From Chlorops oryzae (Eukaryota; Arthropoda; Insecta; Diptera; Chloropidae), in contig CM035807.1 in assembly GCA_020466095.1 (NCBI GenBank), forward strand, positions 96,899,848 through 96,963,847: a DNA stretch of 64,000 bases. Reading direction: 5' to 3'. This document shows, piece after piece, positions 13,852-24,675 of this stretch. A model generated the notes under the pieces. The model saw only the letters and a program-made list of their open reading frames with translations, was not told where the DNA came from and searched no databases. Within the stretch, counting starts at the first letter, position 1. Each line of letters begins with the position of its first letter. Position numbers and translations under genes: made by a program.

Positions 13852-14023
13852 CAGTCAAACTTCCATAGCTCGAACTTCTACAACTCGAGTTTTCTAAAAC
13901 TCGAACTGAATCGGGTGGCAATAGCGAATACAATATATACGACTCCGTTTCCCTTAGTCGAAGACTCTATAACCCGAACTATTCCTTTGGATAATGGTGG
14001 TTTGAGTTATGGAAGTTTGACTG
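13852..14023. mobile_element. Pogo-like MITE (172 bp) with TA target site
   Basis: Begins CAGTCAAACTTCCATAGCTC and ends GAGTTATGGAAGTTTGACTG, an almost perfect inverted repeat of about 20 bp. TA flanks both sides (13850-13851 and 14024-14025). The interior repeats AACTCGA motifs in both orientations. It lies about 190 bp downstream of the stop codon of the ionotropic receptor gene, which runs towards it on the minus strand. Confidence 0.85.
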
Positions 14024-14213
14024 TATGTAAAGAATTATATAATTATTTTTTCTAATCTATTCATTTCCCATATAAAATTTGGAAAATGGGGAAAAACGAA
14101 GCAAACAAGTCCTTTGCTCCCTAATTCCATTGGCGCTGCTTCAATTCTTTAATCAATAGATCGAAATACAAAATGCAAACTTACCATTTTTATGAAAGAA
14201 TTATTTACGTAGT

Positions 14214-16710
14214 TTAAGCATTTGGGAAACGGCGTCTGAAGTTATAGTACAGCTTGGGATTATATTCATCATAGAGTGGATGCTTTCGTACGATGTGCTG
14301 GAAATGCAATCGTTCTACGATGACAGCACAAACAGCAAAGAAGTATCCAACGATTAATGCGACAAAGGAGCTCCAAAATTTCTGTAAATTCATTAGAGCT
14401 TCCTGAGGTGACTGCTCGTCGGCTTTGAGGTCTTTCACTGCGTCTTGCAACCACTTTGTTAAGAGTCCGCTTTCACGCATGCGCATCAAATACTTATCAA
14501 TATTTTGCTTCAATGGAGAATTTTTCTCCAATCCCAATGCAACTGGCATTTGAATAACGCAGTCCTGCATAATGTGCAGCACTTCGTCGGCACCACCACG
14601 ACGGGAGCGATTCGAGCGTAAGTATCGCAGAAAATAGTTATTGCCGTAATAGGCGTGCGTGCCCTTCGCAATGAGATCCGTCTGGAAACAATAATTTCAC
14701 AACAAAGTCCAAAATACTTGTTTCAAACATACCACACTTTCCGTTTCCTGAGTGACTTCCAAATGCAGGCCAATGTCTTGAAGTACTTTATCGAAAGCAC
14801 TCTCAAAGAGTTCTTTGTTTTCTTTACCCCAAGTTGATGTACCCAAACGACTCCTTAATAACTGTTCCAGGGTATCGATTGTAATTCTATACGCACACAG
14901 AGAAATCGGTAAAGAGAGAAAAAGAGACAGAGAGAGAGAGAGAGAGAGAGTTAAACAAAGCTGAGTATATTTCAGACGTAAGCTTTCTTTTACCTCGCAG
15001 CTGGATTGGCCAATATAGCTGTAAAGCTTGCTCGATAAGTCACTGTGAGCAGAATGCAATAGAGCCAATACCAGCCAGTCAGCACGCGTAGCGGCCAATT
15101 TCTGGGCATCCTTGGCAAGGAAACATACATCAGCATGCTGTACGTATAGAGAAGACAATTGGCATAAGTATCGAAAAGATCCAATTTCTGTGATTTTGCT
15201 CGCATGCGGTTGAGATAGCTGCGAAAGCGTACATTCCGGAAAATCCGAGGATCAAACGCAGTCTTCGGTGCACGTCTTCGAAAGAGTACGAAAAAGCTCC
15301 GCAATAAGCTTGAGTTATTACCTCGCCGTATTAAAAGAGCATATATGAAGGAAATTGTATAGAAAACTGTTCCGACAGCAAAGAGTGAAAGAAGCACACC
15401 GGCCCACATTGCACCACTACAATAAATCAATATACATTTTTAACTCCGTAAGGGTAAACAAAAATTAATATTCTTACCTGAAAGGAGATATAAGTGTCTT
15501 CCAAGAATCATCCTGCGAAGATTCTGGTGTAAGAAAAGTCATACATTCATGGCTGTGAGGTTTAGTGAAATCGATGACAGAATAATACAGTTTATATAGA
15601 CGCAGATCACCAATTGCTATCCTGGCCTGTCGATCGATCTAAAAGGACTTTGTTATATAAGATCATTTAAGTAACTTTTATCACTTACCAATTCTCCAAG
15701 TAGTCCAGTAAAAGAACCATTCGGTAGCTGCCGTCCCCAGCGTTCGATTTCACTATCGCGAGTTTCATAGAAATATGGGTCAAAGTTCATAGCTACGCCC
15801 AAAGAACGTACTATTTCGATCTCCAGACCTTCAAATTCCGACTGTGATGGCAAACGCTGAACCATAGGTATGTGAGGATAAACAGCAATTGGCAATCTCA
15901 TACCTGTAAAGATCTTTTTATATTTTAATCCTTGCAATAAAGCGAATTTCTGTCTTGTACCTTTGAAATTGGATATTTTTTCAGGAAAGATCGCAGCTTC
16001 TCTAAGTCTTTTTCCTGGCTTCCAGTCTTTTATCTTTTGCGTTATAACGAATTGTCCATTGAGGATTTCGGGATAAGCTATGGTGGATATAGTATACCTG
16101 TGGATGAAGAGAAAATATCGAGTCTTAAGAACTAACTACTCTCCTTGCTCTGTGACAATATCAAGACAATATCCAACCTCTTGAAGTTTCTATTGGGTTC
16201 TAAGAATATACTCGAAACCATGCTGCTCCATATGTAGACCATATCGCGTTCAAGAAGCCTGTTATCGCTTAGAAATACAAATCGTTTTTGCATGTCAAGT
16301 ACTCGATTTCGATCGATGAAACGCAGAAACCGTTTAACTTGCAATCCATTCAAAATGGTTATCAAGTACAAATCGCATTGTGAATTCCGTATCTCCTTCA
16401 GCGCCTTGACCGTACGATAGTTCGGTGCGAGAAGATCATCGTCATCATCGACATGCAGGATAAATGCGCTTTTGGGTTGGTTACTCCAATCGAAAAAGCT
16501 CCCCTCGTAGATCTCGAAGTGAGCTTCATCAGTAACTACGACAAGGCAACGTTCTATATTCGCAATCAGAGCCAATTCGGTGAGTAATAACCGTAAACTA
16601 TGTAAATAGTCATTGCACCCATTTAAGTTTGCTAATAAGTCCCCATAATTTGCACCTCCAACGTTTATAATGAGAGCACAACAACAAAAACTTAGAAAAG
16701 CTTGCCTCAT
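14214..16710 (-). CDS. Ionotropic receptor (divergent iGluR family), possibly Ir68a; 6 exons, 715 aa
   Basis: A ligand-gated cation channel subunit of the insect sensory IR family, expected in the dendrite membrane of sensory neurons. My exon model is 16710-16178, 16097-15689, 15638-15478, 15416-14994, 14886-14733 and 14681-14214. It totals 2148 nt in frame with GT/AG borders; the exon 1 donor (AAGAG/GTTGGA) is the weakest. Residues 1-20 form a signal peptide. The S1 ligand domain runs about 280-365 (RIAIGDLRLYKLYYSVIDFT), where the usual glutamate-contacting Arg four residues before the Ile of IDF is Tyr. M1 is about 369-397, the pore loop about 455-475 and M3 about 479-503, ending in SFTAILANPAAR, a variant of the SYTANLAA gate. 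M4 is about 662-682, with a short basic tail. A (GA)11 run sits in intron 4. The intron-rich structure and the PESSQDDSWKTLISPF segment before M1 suggest Ir68a, a moist-air receptor in Drosophila. That subfamily name is from memory and is tentative; the superfamily is certain. Confidence 0.9.
14929..14950. repeat. (GA)11 microsatellite inside receptor intron 4
   Basis: On the coding (minus) strand this is a CT run within the 107-bp intron 14887-14993. It lies in the acceptor half, where it may serve as part of the polypyrimidine tract. Confidence 0.85.
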
Positions 16711-16727
16711 TTCTCGAGAAGTTCAAA

Positions 16728-16738
16728 AGGAACTGAAT
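16728..16738 (-). promoter_or_regulatory. Candidate initiator or splice acceptor just upstream of the receptor ATG
   Basis: On the minus strand, TTTCTTTTCGATTCAGTTCC precedes the receptor start codon by about 22 bases. TCAGTT matches the insect initiator consensus, which would give a short 5' leader. The same CAG preceded by pyrimidines also looks like a splice acceptor (exon start at 16732), which could join the donor at 18788. The sequence alone cannot decide. Confidence 0.35.
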
Positions 16739-17679
16739 CGAAAAGAAACGCATCGAGGGAAAATACGCGCTTCGGACGCTACTCATTTATGCAAATTCAA
16801 TCAGACCTCTGTCAAACTGGCCGCTGTCAAAACATTGAACTGCTCACGCGAAGGGAGCACTTGTTACACTTTGTTTTCGAATAACGATGCGTGTTTAATG
16901 AGGTCAACAACATCTGAGGCACCGCTAGGGATGTAGCGAATGAAATCGTTGGGATTAGCGCTGCCAGACTTTTATTTGATACGAAAAAAATCGTGAATGG
17001 TGAGACTAATTGCAAGAAATACGCCACATGATGTCAGTTTTTTAGCAGATTTTGCTGTTTTTGACGATCCGGCAGTGCTTTTTGTTTCAATAATATGGAA
17101 ACAGAAGCGTTTCACAAGAATTTCCTGCCGCTCTTGCGTTCATTGCATTGACAGGAGCATAATTATATCCGAGTCGGACATTTCATCGCCTTTTTAGAAA
17201 ATTTTAAAAACTCAAATATATTTTCGTATGTGTGCACCCCTTCGTTTTATTTTCTCAGTCAGGTAGCGCGGAAATTTTCTAAATTGTCGGTCGAACATGG
17301 ACTTCATTACTCGCGATTCATGTTTCATTGCGATTATCTGCCGTTTAAACGTAGTGATAGTTAAAAGACCTACAAAAAGGATGGGTTTATTACTTAAAAT
17401 AAAAGTTAGAGGCAAAAATTATTATTATTATTATATTTCGTACTGCGGAAAAACTCTGAAACATCAGCTTATATACCCATATAGAGATTTCTATGTCCAT
17501 GTTTAGATTAGGCGACTTTTGTCGTGGAAACTCGTAGTTATTTGGTATGAAATGTACGGGGAAACGAGAGAGATGAGTGTCGCCGAATCTAAATACGGAT
17601 TATACTGATAACAATGAGAGGTCTGCAAAAATGCGACACTTCTGGCAGCACTAATTCAGTTTCTAATTTATTATATTAA

Positions 17680-17808
17680 GGGTCCTCATGCAACGCATTT
17701 ACACCGTGTAAGCTGAGTGAAGTTCGTAAAACTGTCATATTTTGTATGCAATTTTGACATTTTTACTTCACTCAGTTTACACGGTGTAAATGTGTTGCAT
17801 GAGGACCC
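17680..17808. mobile_element. Hairpin MITE (129 bp), TAA-type target
   Basis: Two arms of about 45 bases are near-perfect inverted copies. The left arm begins GGGTCCTCATGCAACGCATT and the right arm ends with AATGTGTTGCATGAGGACCC. The spacer is only about 40 bases, so the whole element can form one hairpin. TAA precedes the left end and ATAA follows the right end, compatible with the 3-bp TWA target of PIF/Harbinger elements. Confidence 0.75.
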
Positions 17809-17864
17809 ATAATATTTTTATTCTTCTCATGCCAAAGCTTCAATCTTTAAGATCCGGCTTATAC

Positions 17865-17991
17865 TAGGCAATTCTGATTGAAGAGTTGCCAACGTTTGTC
17901 GGCAAGTAGGCAACGCGGAGTAAAATCGAGTACACTCCCCTTGGATTCCTCACCAACAAAATGTGGGCAACTCTTCAAACTGAATTGCCTA
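17865..17991. mobile_element. Inverted-repeat MITE (127 bp)
   Basis: Starts TAGGCAATTC, five variable bases, then GAAGAGTTGCC. Ends GGCAACTCTTC, five variable bases, then GAATTGCCTA. The inverted repeat of about 26 bp is clear, but I cannot define a target duplication. It abuts the truncated 5' edge of the Tc1 remnant that follows. Confidence 0.65.
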
Positions 17992-17999
17992 AAAAATAA

Positions 18000-18582
18000 A
18001 TTTACCAGCTTCATTCACCTTCCAACACAATAACGACCCTAAACATTCCGCTCATCACGTTCGATTGTGGCTTTCATATAACACTTCTAATGTCCTACCA
18101 CATCCCCCACAATCTCCAGACTTCAATTCTATTGAGGGTTTGTAGAAAGAGCTGGTAAAAAAGTTGAAGAAGCACGCGATATCTTACAAAGCCGAGCTGA
18201 AAAGGGCTCTGATCGAGGAATGGCATAAGAATGGAGCAAAAACAACTAAAAATTAGTATATTCTATGCCTACACGATTCAGTGACGTTTTGAAGCAGGAA
18301 GGCTTGCCAACAAAATACTAATTGCTGAAACTGAGCTCTATATATACAAACACATCGTACTGTGCCTATACTTTTGTAAATGAAATAATGTTTTTTTCTT
18401 TGTTTCATTAAATAAAAAATGCAATTACTTTATTTTCTATATAAAATCACGCCAATTGAATGAAAACTTATTGCTTTAAATAAGAAAAAAATAATTTCAT
18501 TGAAACCATGAAATATAACGAGAAAAAAAACCGCACCTTAAGTCACAAGCATTAAGTGTGCCTATACTTTAGTGAATGACTG
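18000..18582 (+). mobile_element. Tc1/mariner element, 5'-truncated, with dead transposase
   Basis: The frame from 18020 encodes the C-terminal catalytic half of a Tc1-type transposase. The segment NNDPKHSAHHVRLWLSYNT corresponds to the DNDPKH block, and PPQSPDFNSIE to the block with the catalytic Glu. The family's catalytic Asp before NDPKH is Asn here. The Trp codon after SIEGL is a TAG stop at 18143-18145, and a frameshift near 18250 is needed to reach the final DVLKQEGLPTKY at 18282-18321. The right terminal repeat (reverse complement CAGTCATTCACTAAAGTATA) ends at 18582 before TA. A partial direct copy of it, TGTGCCTATACTTT, lies at about 18361. The left end is missing, so the element is inactive. 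Confidence 0.9.
18020..18321 (+). pseudogene. Tc1 transposase C-terminal fragment, broken
   Basis: Reads as the last third of a DD34E transposase. One in-frame stop (TAG at 18143), one frameshift near 18250 and an Asp-to-Asn change at a catalytic position make it non-functional. The stop replaces the Trp of the usual IE-x-LW motif and is most simply explained by TGG to TAG. It has no recognisable N-terminal DNA-binding part. Confidence 0.9.
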
Positions 18583-18787
18583 TATGTATGCAAATTCTTA
18601 AGAAAAATATCAGAGCACATAAAAATAATGTCTTTGTGTGCAGCAGCTTCATACTCTTGTATTTCTCTTTGTCTTAAACTCTTTGCCATAAAGACAAATC
18701 ACGCCACTAAAATGCGGACAAAGGCGCTCTCAATCAACATAAAATAGTTATATGTATATGTATGTATGTGTGTACTTGAATTCTTAC

Positions 18788-19012
18788 CTTGATTTCAGTC
18801 ATACATTCCGTTGCTTCTAATTTATTTGCTCACAATTTGTTAAATATAAAGTTTATCGCGCCAAATTTCAACAAAATCAACTAACTTATAACTTTCTTCG
18901 CTCGTAAAACAATAAATTATCACATTTTAAACAATTTCCGTACTAATTTCAAGCAGTTTTCGTTAAAATATCACAAGAACACGTGTTTTAATTGCCGCGC
19001 CGCCGAACAACT
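18788..19012 (-). promoter_or_regulatory. Orphan first exon with initiator and strong splice donor
   Basis: On the minus strand TTCAGTTG (A+1 at 19012) matches the insect initiator. It is followed about 27 bases downstream by ACACGTG, a loose fit to a downstream promoter element. The next 225 bases are AT-rich and stop-filled like a fly 5' UTR, and end ATCAAG/GTAAGAATT, a near-perfect donor at 18788. The last ATG before the donor gives the short frame MTEIK. No partner exon is certain: it may splice to 16732 as a leader for the receptor, or over a long intron to a gene outside the window. Confidence 0.4.
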
Positions 19013-19710
19013 GAACATGCACTTACTAATGTCACGAGCGAAGCTCTCACAGTGAGAAAGTGAAGAACAAAGGAATCGAAAAAAACAATAACAAATGTAA
19101 TGCGGTTTCACTCAACTGCCCATTTTGAAACAAAACAAAGAGAAACAACTTCATTTAAGTTTTTGGCTATGTTAATTGGATGTTGTAACCAAAAAAAAAA
19201 TCGGCATAATTAGAAAGAAAACGCGGTTTTCGATAAAAGTAAATGAAATAGGAAACGCAATTTCTGCAGAAATACATAAATTAGTTTTTAATTTGTTCTG
19301 GTGTTGACAGAACAAGCTTACTTCGCATCATTTAACCCATTCAGAACCAAATATTTTGTTGTAGTCTTTTATTATATTTGTGTCGACCTGTCATTGAAAT
19401 TTCAAGTGTGATTTCCTTTCTTCAAATGAATGATTTCGTCACTTAGTTCGCATTTACTTTAACAGCGTAGAACCCTTTAGGATCGTAGTCGTCAACTCGG
19501 TTTAAGAACTTCAAAAGTTTCAATTCTCGAATACATTGTTTTAGTGTTCATGCCAGTTGAGCTCAATCAAATGCCTTTGCTTTATTTTCAATTTTGAAAA
19601 AATTTTCATATAAAATGAATAAACCTGGTTCAAACTCTTCTGAAAATGATCGATTGAAAGTTTAAATAAACTTAGTTGAAAACTAAAAAAAAAAAAAAAA
19701 ATTCTACATA

Positions 19711-20022
19711 CTGTAGAATCTGAATATAACGAATCCCTGAAATAATGAACAGCTGGAAATAGTGAACGCTTTTTTGTTACAGTGACTTTTCTAAATAATC
19801 AGGTGGATTTTCTCCCGGGCCCGAACTTTCTGAAAGGGCCCACAATTGGCATGGGACTTTTTTTATTTGGTCGCACATTTTTGTGAGGGGGCCCGGGTCC
19901 CAAAATTTCTCCCTACGGGCTTGTAAATAATGAACAAAACATTCAATCTCGCTAATACGAACAATCTGGATACAATAAACAGGACGTGCAAAAATTAATT
20001 CACAATTATCCAGATTCCACTG
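19711..20022. mobile_element. Pogo-like MITE carrying a nested hAT element
   Basis: The left end CTGTAGAATCTGAATA and the reverse complement of the right end, CAGTGGAATCTGGATAATTG, are inverted repeats flanked by TA on both sides. Without the insert at 19800-19923 and one copy of its duplication the element is about 180 bp, like the other pogo-like MITEs here. Phrases such as AATAATGAAC recur through the arms. Confidence 0.75.
19800..19923 (-). mobile_element. hAT MITE (124 bp) nested in the pogo-like MITE
   Basis: Flanked by the exact 8-bp duplication TAAATAAT (19792-19799 and 19924-19931). On the minus strand it starts CAAGCCCGTAGGGAGAAATT and contains GGGACCCGGGCCC and ATGTGCGACC. It is the same family as 27896-28067, in the opposite orientation. 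The insertion is younger than its host MITE. Confidence 0.9.
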
Positions 20023-20024
20023 TA

Positions 20025-21385
20025 CTATTTTTGTTTGTTTTTTCAATTTCAATTTATATTCACCGTAACTATGAGGGTCCCAGACCAACAAAAAAAGCTG
20101 GAAAAAAAATTTAATTTATTTTTCACACGGTTTCCTATGCTGATAAGTATGTACAATTTAACACGTCTGACCCGGGACTAATTCGGCTTTTGATTCATTT
20201 CATTTAAACTCGGTCATTTTCATTTTAAAGAGTGTCAGGACCTCCCGCATAAGTGAAACAGGAACAAACATACAAATCGTATCAGCGCTGAACTGAAAGG
20301 ACGCTTTTAATTGACATACTTTTTTTAATTCCTGCGACAAAGGCATTTCATTAACCGCCTGCTTTTACTCATTAAACGTGAAGTCTTGCGATATGAAAAG
20401 AGGTCCTGCCTCCATCATCACTGTGATATGATAAACGCTTTCATGAACTTCCATGGCAATTAAGTGTTTACAGTGCACGCTCATTCATCAGGCAATGGGA
20501 AATGCCAGTCATCATCAATATCATTCCCCTTTGTGTGCTTACAATTTAAATTCCACTAATTGCCGCCGGATCATTTTGTAACAGTGTCCTTGTTGTTGCT
20601 GTAACTTCAGATTTCTTGCGTCAATTTCTTCGCATCGCTTCATTCAATACTTTTTCAATTTCGGCTTTCACTCGCTTCCATCATTATCGTCGACATCAAA
20701 TCAACATTGACTGTGGGTGCCAAAAAGCGGAAGTCAACAATTAATGAGTTCCTTTGCATGGTACAGGAGAAAATTGCGCTGCGGTTCGCGGTCGCTTGGT
20801 CGCAATATTGCGCTTGGCTCTTAACATCGAAATATGAATGAATGAATGTCGGGGATTTAATGTTTTCTAATTCACCTCGCTGTCATGTTTTCGACTGGCG
20901 CACAAATCCTTAACGGAAACTATGCGATTCCAGATATTATGGCTCATGGCTTAAATAGCGATTCACTCGTTTCAACCATTTTCCCCGAAGAGTCAAAAGA
21001 AATGAAAGAAGCGAAATGAAATTGCGCAACAACATTTCACTTTGCAAGGATAATGCAAGGATTACGGCAGCTAATTATTAACAAGGACTTAAAATGTTAC
21101 TTCTTGCTACATGTTTGTTGTTCTTCTCTATTTTGTTCTTTGCACGAATTCTTTTCTTTTTGAGCGCATTTTCCAAAGTGCTGCACAAAGTTTCGTTACG
21201 TGAGGTAGCTCTCACTGTGTCCTGATGGGCCGCGCCTCGCTGCCTGGGTGACCAAATGCACGAAATTTTCAAGCAAACATACCTCGATGGGAATTTTCAG
21301 AGCGTTCTAGGGGAATCTTAGGAGCTTCCTGCATTGCTGGTGAGTGAAAATCGAAATGAATCTTCATTCGATCAAGTAGAAATAA
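20025..21385. other. Non-coding stretch, no gene recognised
   Basis: Unique-looking sequence. The minus strand at about 21283 has an AAG-type donor (ATCGAG/GTATGTTTG), but no exon could be linked to it. Confidence 0.5.
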
Positions 21386-21725
21386 TTTTTTTTTTTTTTG
21401 GGGGTTTTGACTGAAGTTGATGGGCCACTATACGGGCCTCATTTGCCAGGGTATACTTCTGATGCAACTTTTCTTTTTCGGTTTTGTATGACCAGCTTCA
21501 GTATATATTTTAATGAATTTTCTTCTTATTGCGTTTTTAAGTGTCCCTTCCTATCCCGGGGTCCCCGAAGCGCAACCATTTCCTTCTATTTTCTTCTGTC
21601 AGTAGCATCATCTGAGATAAGTCCTACAGAAATTTACAAGCACCCGCAACTAGGCAGGGAGTTGAACCCAGAACTTCCGTATTGTGAAGCTGTATCTCTA
21701 CCAGTATGCCACGGAGGCCGTCTTT
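21386..21725 (-). mobile_element. tRNA-derived SINE with poly-A tail
   Basis: Read on the minus strand, the head has a pol III A box TGGCATACTGG (plus 21701-21711) and a B box GGTTCAACTCC (plus 21658-21668). They lie at tRNA-like spacing, and an almost complete T-arm stem surrounds the B box. A tRNA-unrelated body of about 250 bases follows and ends in a run of A (T-run at plus 21387-21400). The D and anticodon arms are degenerate, so it is not a working tRNA. I could not define flanking duplications, so the outer limits are approximate. Confidence 0.65.
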
Positions 21726-23810
21726 TCAGTAAAAATACTAAAAATGTTGCCTTCTCAGAGTTCAATTCATCAGAGTACCTATTCAATATTTTGACAGATA
21801 AACTGATTTAACTTATAAATTTCCTTAAGTGAAAATAAGCTTCTCGTCAAAGATCATATGCTCATGGTCACCTTATTGCTTTAGTTACTCTGCCTCGATG
21901 ACTGAATGCATGCGTCCTGTGTTTGTTTACTTCGGTGCTCCGAACTTAACCACTCAACGCTGCACGTTGTTTGCGTCGTCCGTGCGTGCTCGAGCTCGTC
22001 TTTCCTTTTGTGCTTTCGAAAAACTCATATTCGTTGAATTTTCGTGACTTTGTTTTGCTACCGCCTAAGACGTCTTAATCTCTTTTAATTAAAACTAAAA
22101 TTCACGGAAAACACAGAAATTCTTTTGAACCAACACGAAATTTAAGCCAACACAGCTGAGCTCTTCTTCTCCGATTTCACGATGATGGCAACTTTATTCG
22201 GGCTCGTGTGAAATTGAAGGCATGGTATTAAAGTGCCTCGCTCAATATGCTTAGTTATGTTATGTATGTATACCTTTGTTGTGGGTTTGAAGCTGATATC
22301 AATGGGAAAAATTCCTTATGAATATGAGCAATGAATTTCAAAGCTTCTCGGTATAAATTTTTATGAAGATTACATGCTTTGCGATTTCGTAGGAAGCTCC
22401 TTTAGACGAGTGAAATTTCCAATATAAATTATCACTTTTCGCTTTAAAAAGTAGCGACAGGATGAAATTTAAATTCCATCTCAAAAAAAAGAAATAAGGA
22501 ATCCGGAAACGGCGCTTCTTAAATCTAAATAAAACTTCATTTTTCGCTTCTTCGAATTGCGATTAACTTTTCTTTCTGAGTTCTTAATCACAGCTCTGCA
22601 CTTTGTCCACAAAGTTTCCTTCAAACTGCCATCCATGAGCCATGAACTCCGAGCCACCACCTGGTTGAACTGTTGCTGGATCGTTGGATCCAACTGAAAT
22701 TTGCCTTTAACCCGTTCGTTGTGCTCTGCACCACCGGCAGACGTCGCGAAGGACGCGAAAGCGGAGAGCGTAGACTGTGACTACAGCAGCCGGCAAACAA
22801 TGTCCTTTGCTGAGAAGGAAATTTGTAAGGAATTCAGAGCGCAGCAAAAATTAAAATACATAATTCTGTAGGACTTCTTTCTTTCTTTCTTACCTACTTA
22901 GTTTTTTCATTTTAGGTTTGTTCTTGTTTTTTTCATTTTTTCCATTTTCTTGGGGAAACGCAATCCGTGTTCTTATCGCCGCTGCGTCTCGTGACGGTGT
23001 GGAAAGCGAAAAAGCGTCTTGGCGAAAGTTCATCGATGTGCAGCAGTGCAAGAGGACGAAGCGCCGGAGGAGTAAGAGGCCCAATGATAGAAATACTGAG
23101 ATTACCGCTCCAAGCGAAGATTTATCTAATTGCAAATATATATAAGTATGTATATTTATAAATATACATGTATATATGTATGTACATTCCATTGCTCCAG
23201 TCGAGGCAGTCCGTGCTGTGCAGTCCGTTGTCTCGGCGAACTTCCAAAGGTAAATGGAAGACTTCATTACTTTTCCCAGCTCTGGTTTATAATTTACGTT
23301 AGATAAATTCCTATTGTGCTGCTATGTAATGGTCCTTACTCGGATGCTCTATTTCGCTTTCTTCCGCTTTTTATATTTTCATTATTTTCATTCCATTTAC
23401 TTCCTTCCTGCTGCAATGCGAGTCGAATTTACTGGCGTTCGTTAATTTATTGAACGATTTAAATGCAATTTAATTATTCGAAAATTGTATTGAGCGAAAT
23501 TACCCAATAATTCAGCTGCTCTGAAGGCAGTGTCCTGGTTTTTTTTTTTTTTTTTTTTTTTTGGTGAAGAATCGAATTTTCGTGTTAGACGCAGAGGAGA
23601 TTTTGAGGGAAATTAGATAGGATTTTCAAAAGAAAACATTGGAGGGTACATTAGGCCAATGTCAATATGGGAAAATACTGTTGGCAATGTTGATGTTCAG
23701 GAGCGAAAATTTGTTCATCTGAGTGTATAGAGATTTTCAGCGTGAACAGAGGAAATTTGACTTGGTCATGTCAGTCTGTTGATCTGTCTGTAGTACAGAC
23801 TGTAGAGCTG
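21726..23810. other. Non-coding stretch, no gene recognised
   Basis: Contains a TATATATAAGTATGTATAT-like tract near 23134-23180 and a 24-base T-run at 23539-23562. No supported exon. Confidence 0.5.
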
Positions 23811-24280
23811 TAAAAATGCAAAAATTTACACTACTCGGGTGTATTCGTTATTTTTGCTGAATTCATCGTTACTAATTACTCGTTACAAAGTACTCGTTCT
23901 ATTTTTCTAAATATTGTTCATTCATTAATTGAATAATCATTGACACATATGGTGTAAAGTCTATAAGACTTCACACTACAATGAAAGAAGTCTATTTTGA
24001 ACACTCAATTATTGTGTTCTATGTACATTCTTTAAACAGCTGATAATTAAAATTAACAACAACAAAAACATACTATTTTGGTAGATAGCCATTCATTTTA
24101 TACTCAAATAATCCATGAAACTATCAGCTGTTTGTATATATTAAATCATAGATGGAATTAATTTCATCATTTAACGCATATTATTACTTACTGAAACTAG
24201 TATTTAAACATTGGTTTACCGTTAAAATAATCGTTAATTCGTTAATTTTGTGCAGCGTTACCATATCAATCTAAGAACGT
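23800..24280. repeat. Probable foldback/hAT-like repeat
   Basis: Begins around AGAGCTGTAAAAATGCAAAAA, resembling the end seen at 410. An inverted pair AAACAGCTGAT / ATCAGCTGTTT lies at 24037-24047 and 24123-24133. The borders are not clear and no duplication was found. Confidence 0.35.
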
Positions 24281-24675
24281 CATCATAATCTTTCATTAGT
24301 TATTATAAAGTCTATGTTGAGCTCATACTTGAGAAACTTAGGTGTCACTAGCTTCACATCAGCGTAATGAATACCATTAGTTGTCATCTATAACCAGGTC
24401 GTAAGTAGATCAACAACTCGATGCCTTTGATACTTATCGATTGTATCTATCAACTCATCATACGTTTGGACTCATTACTTTTATCTTAATGCTTCGGAAA
24501 GGGGTGCGCGTCAGCGGGCATTTTGAAAAAGTTAGTAACGAGATCCGCCCTCATAAGATATTTCAACCAATCTTACGTATTATTAAATTTCGATTTATCG
24601 TTGTCGGCCACTAGACTAATTGCGGATGTCTCCATGCGCCAACGAACCGATTAGTTGTCACCCATACAAAACGCT

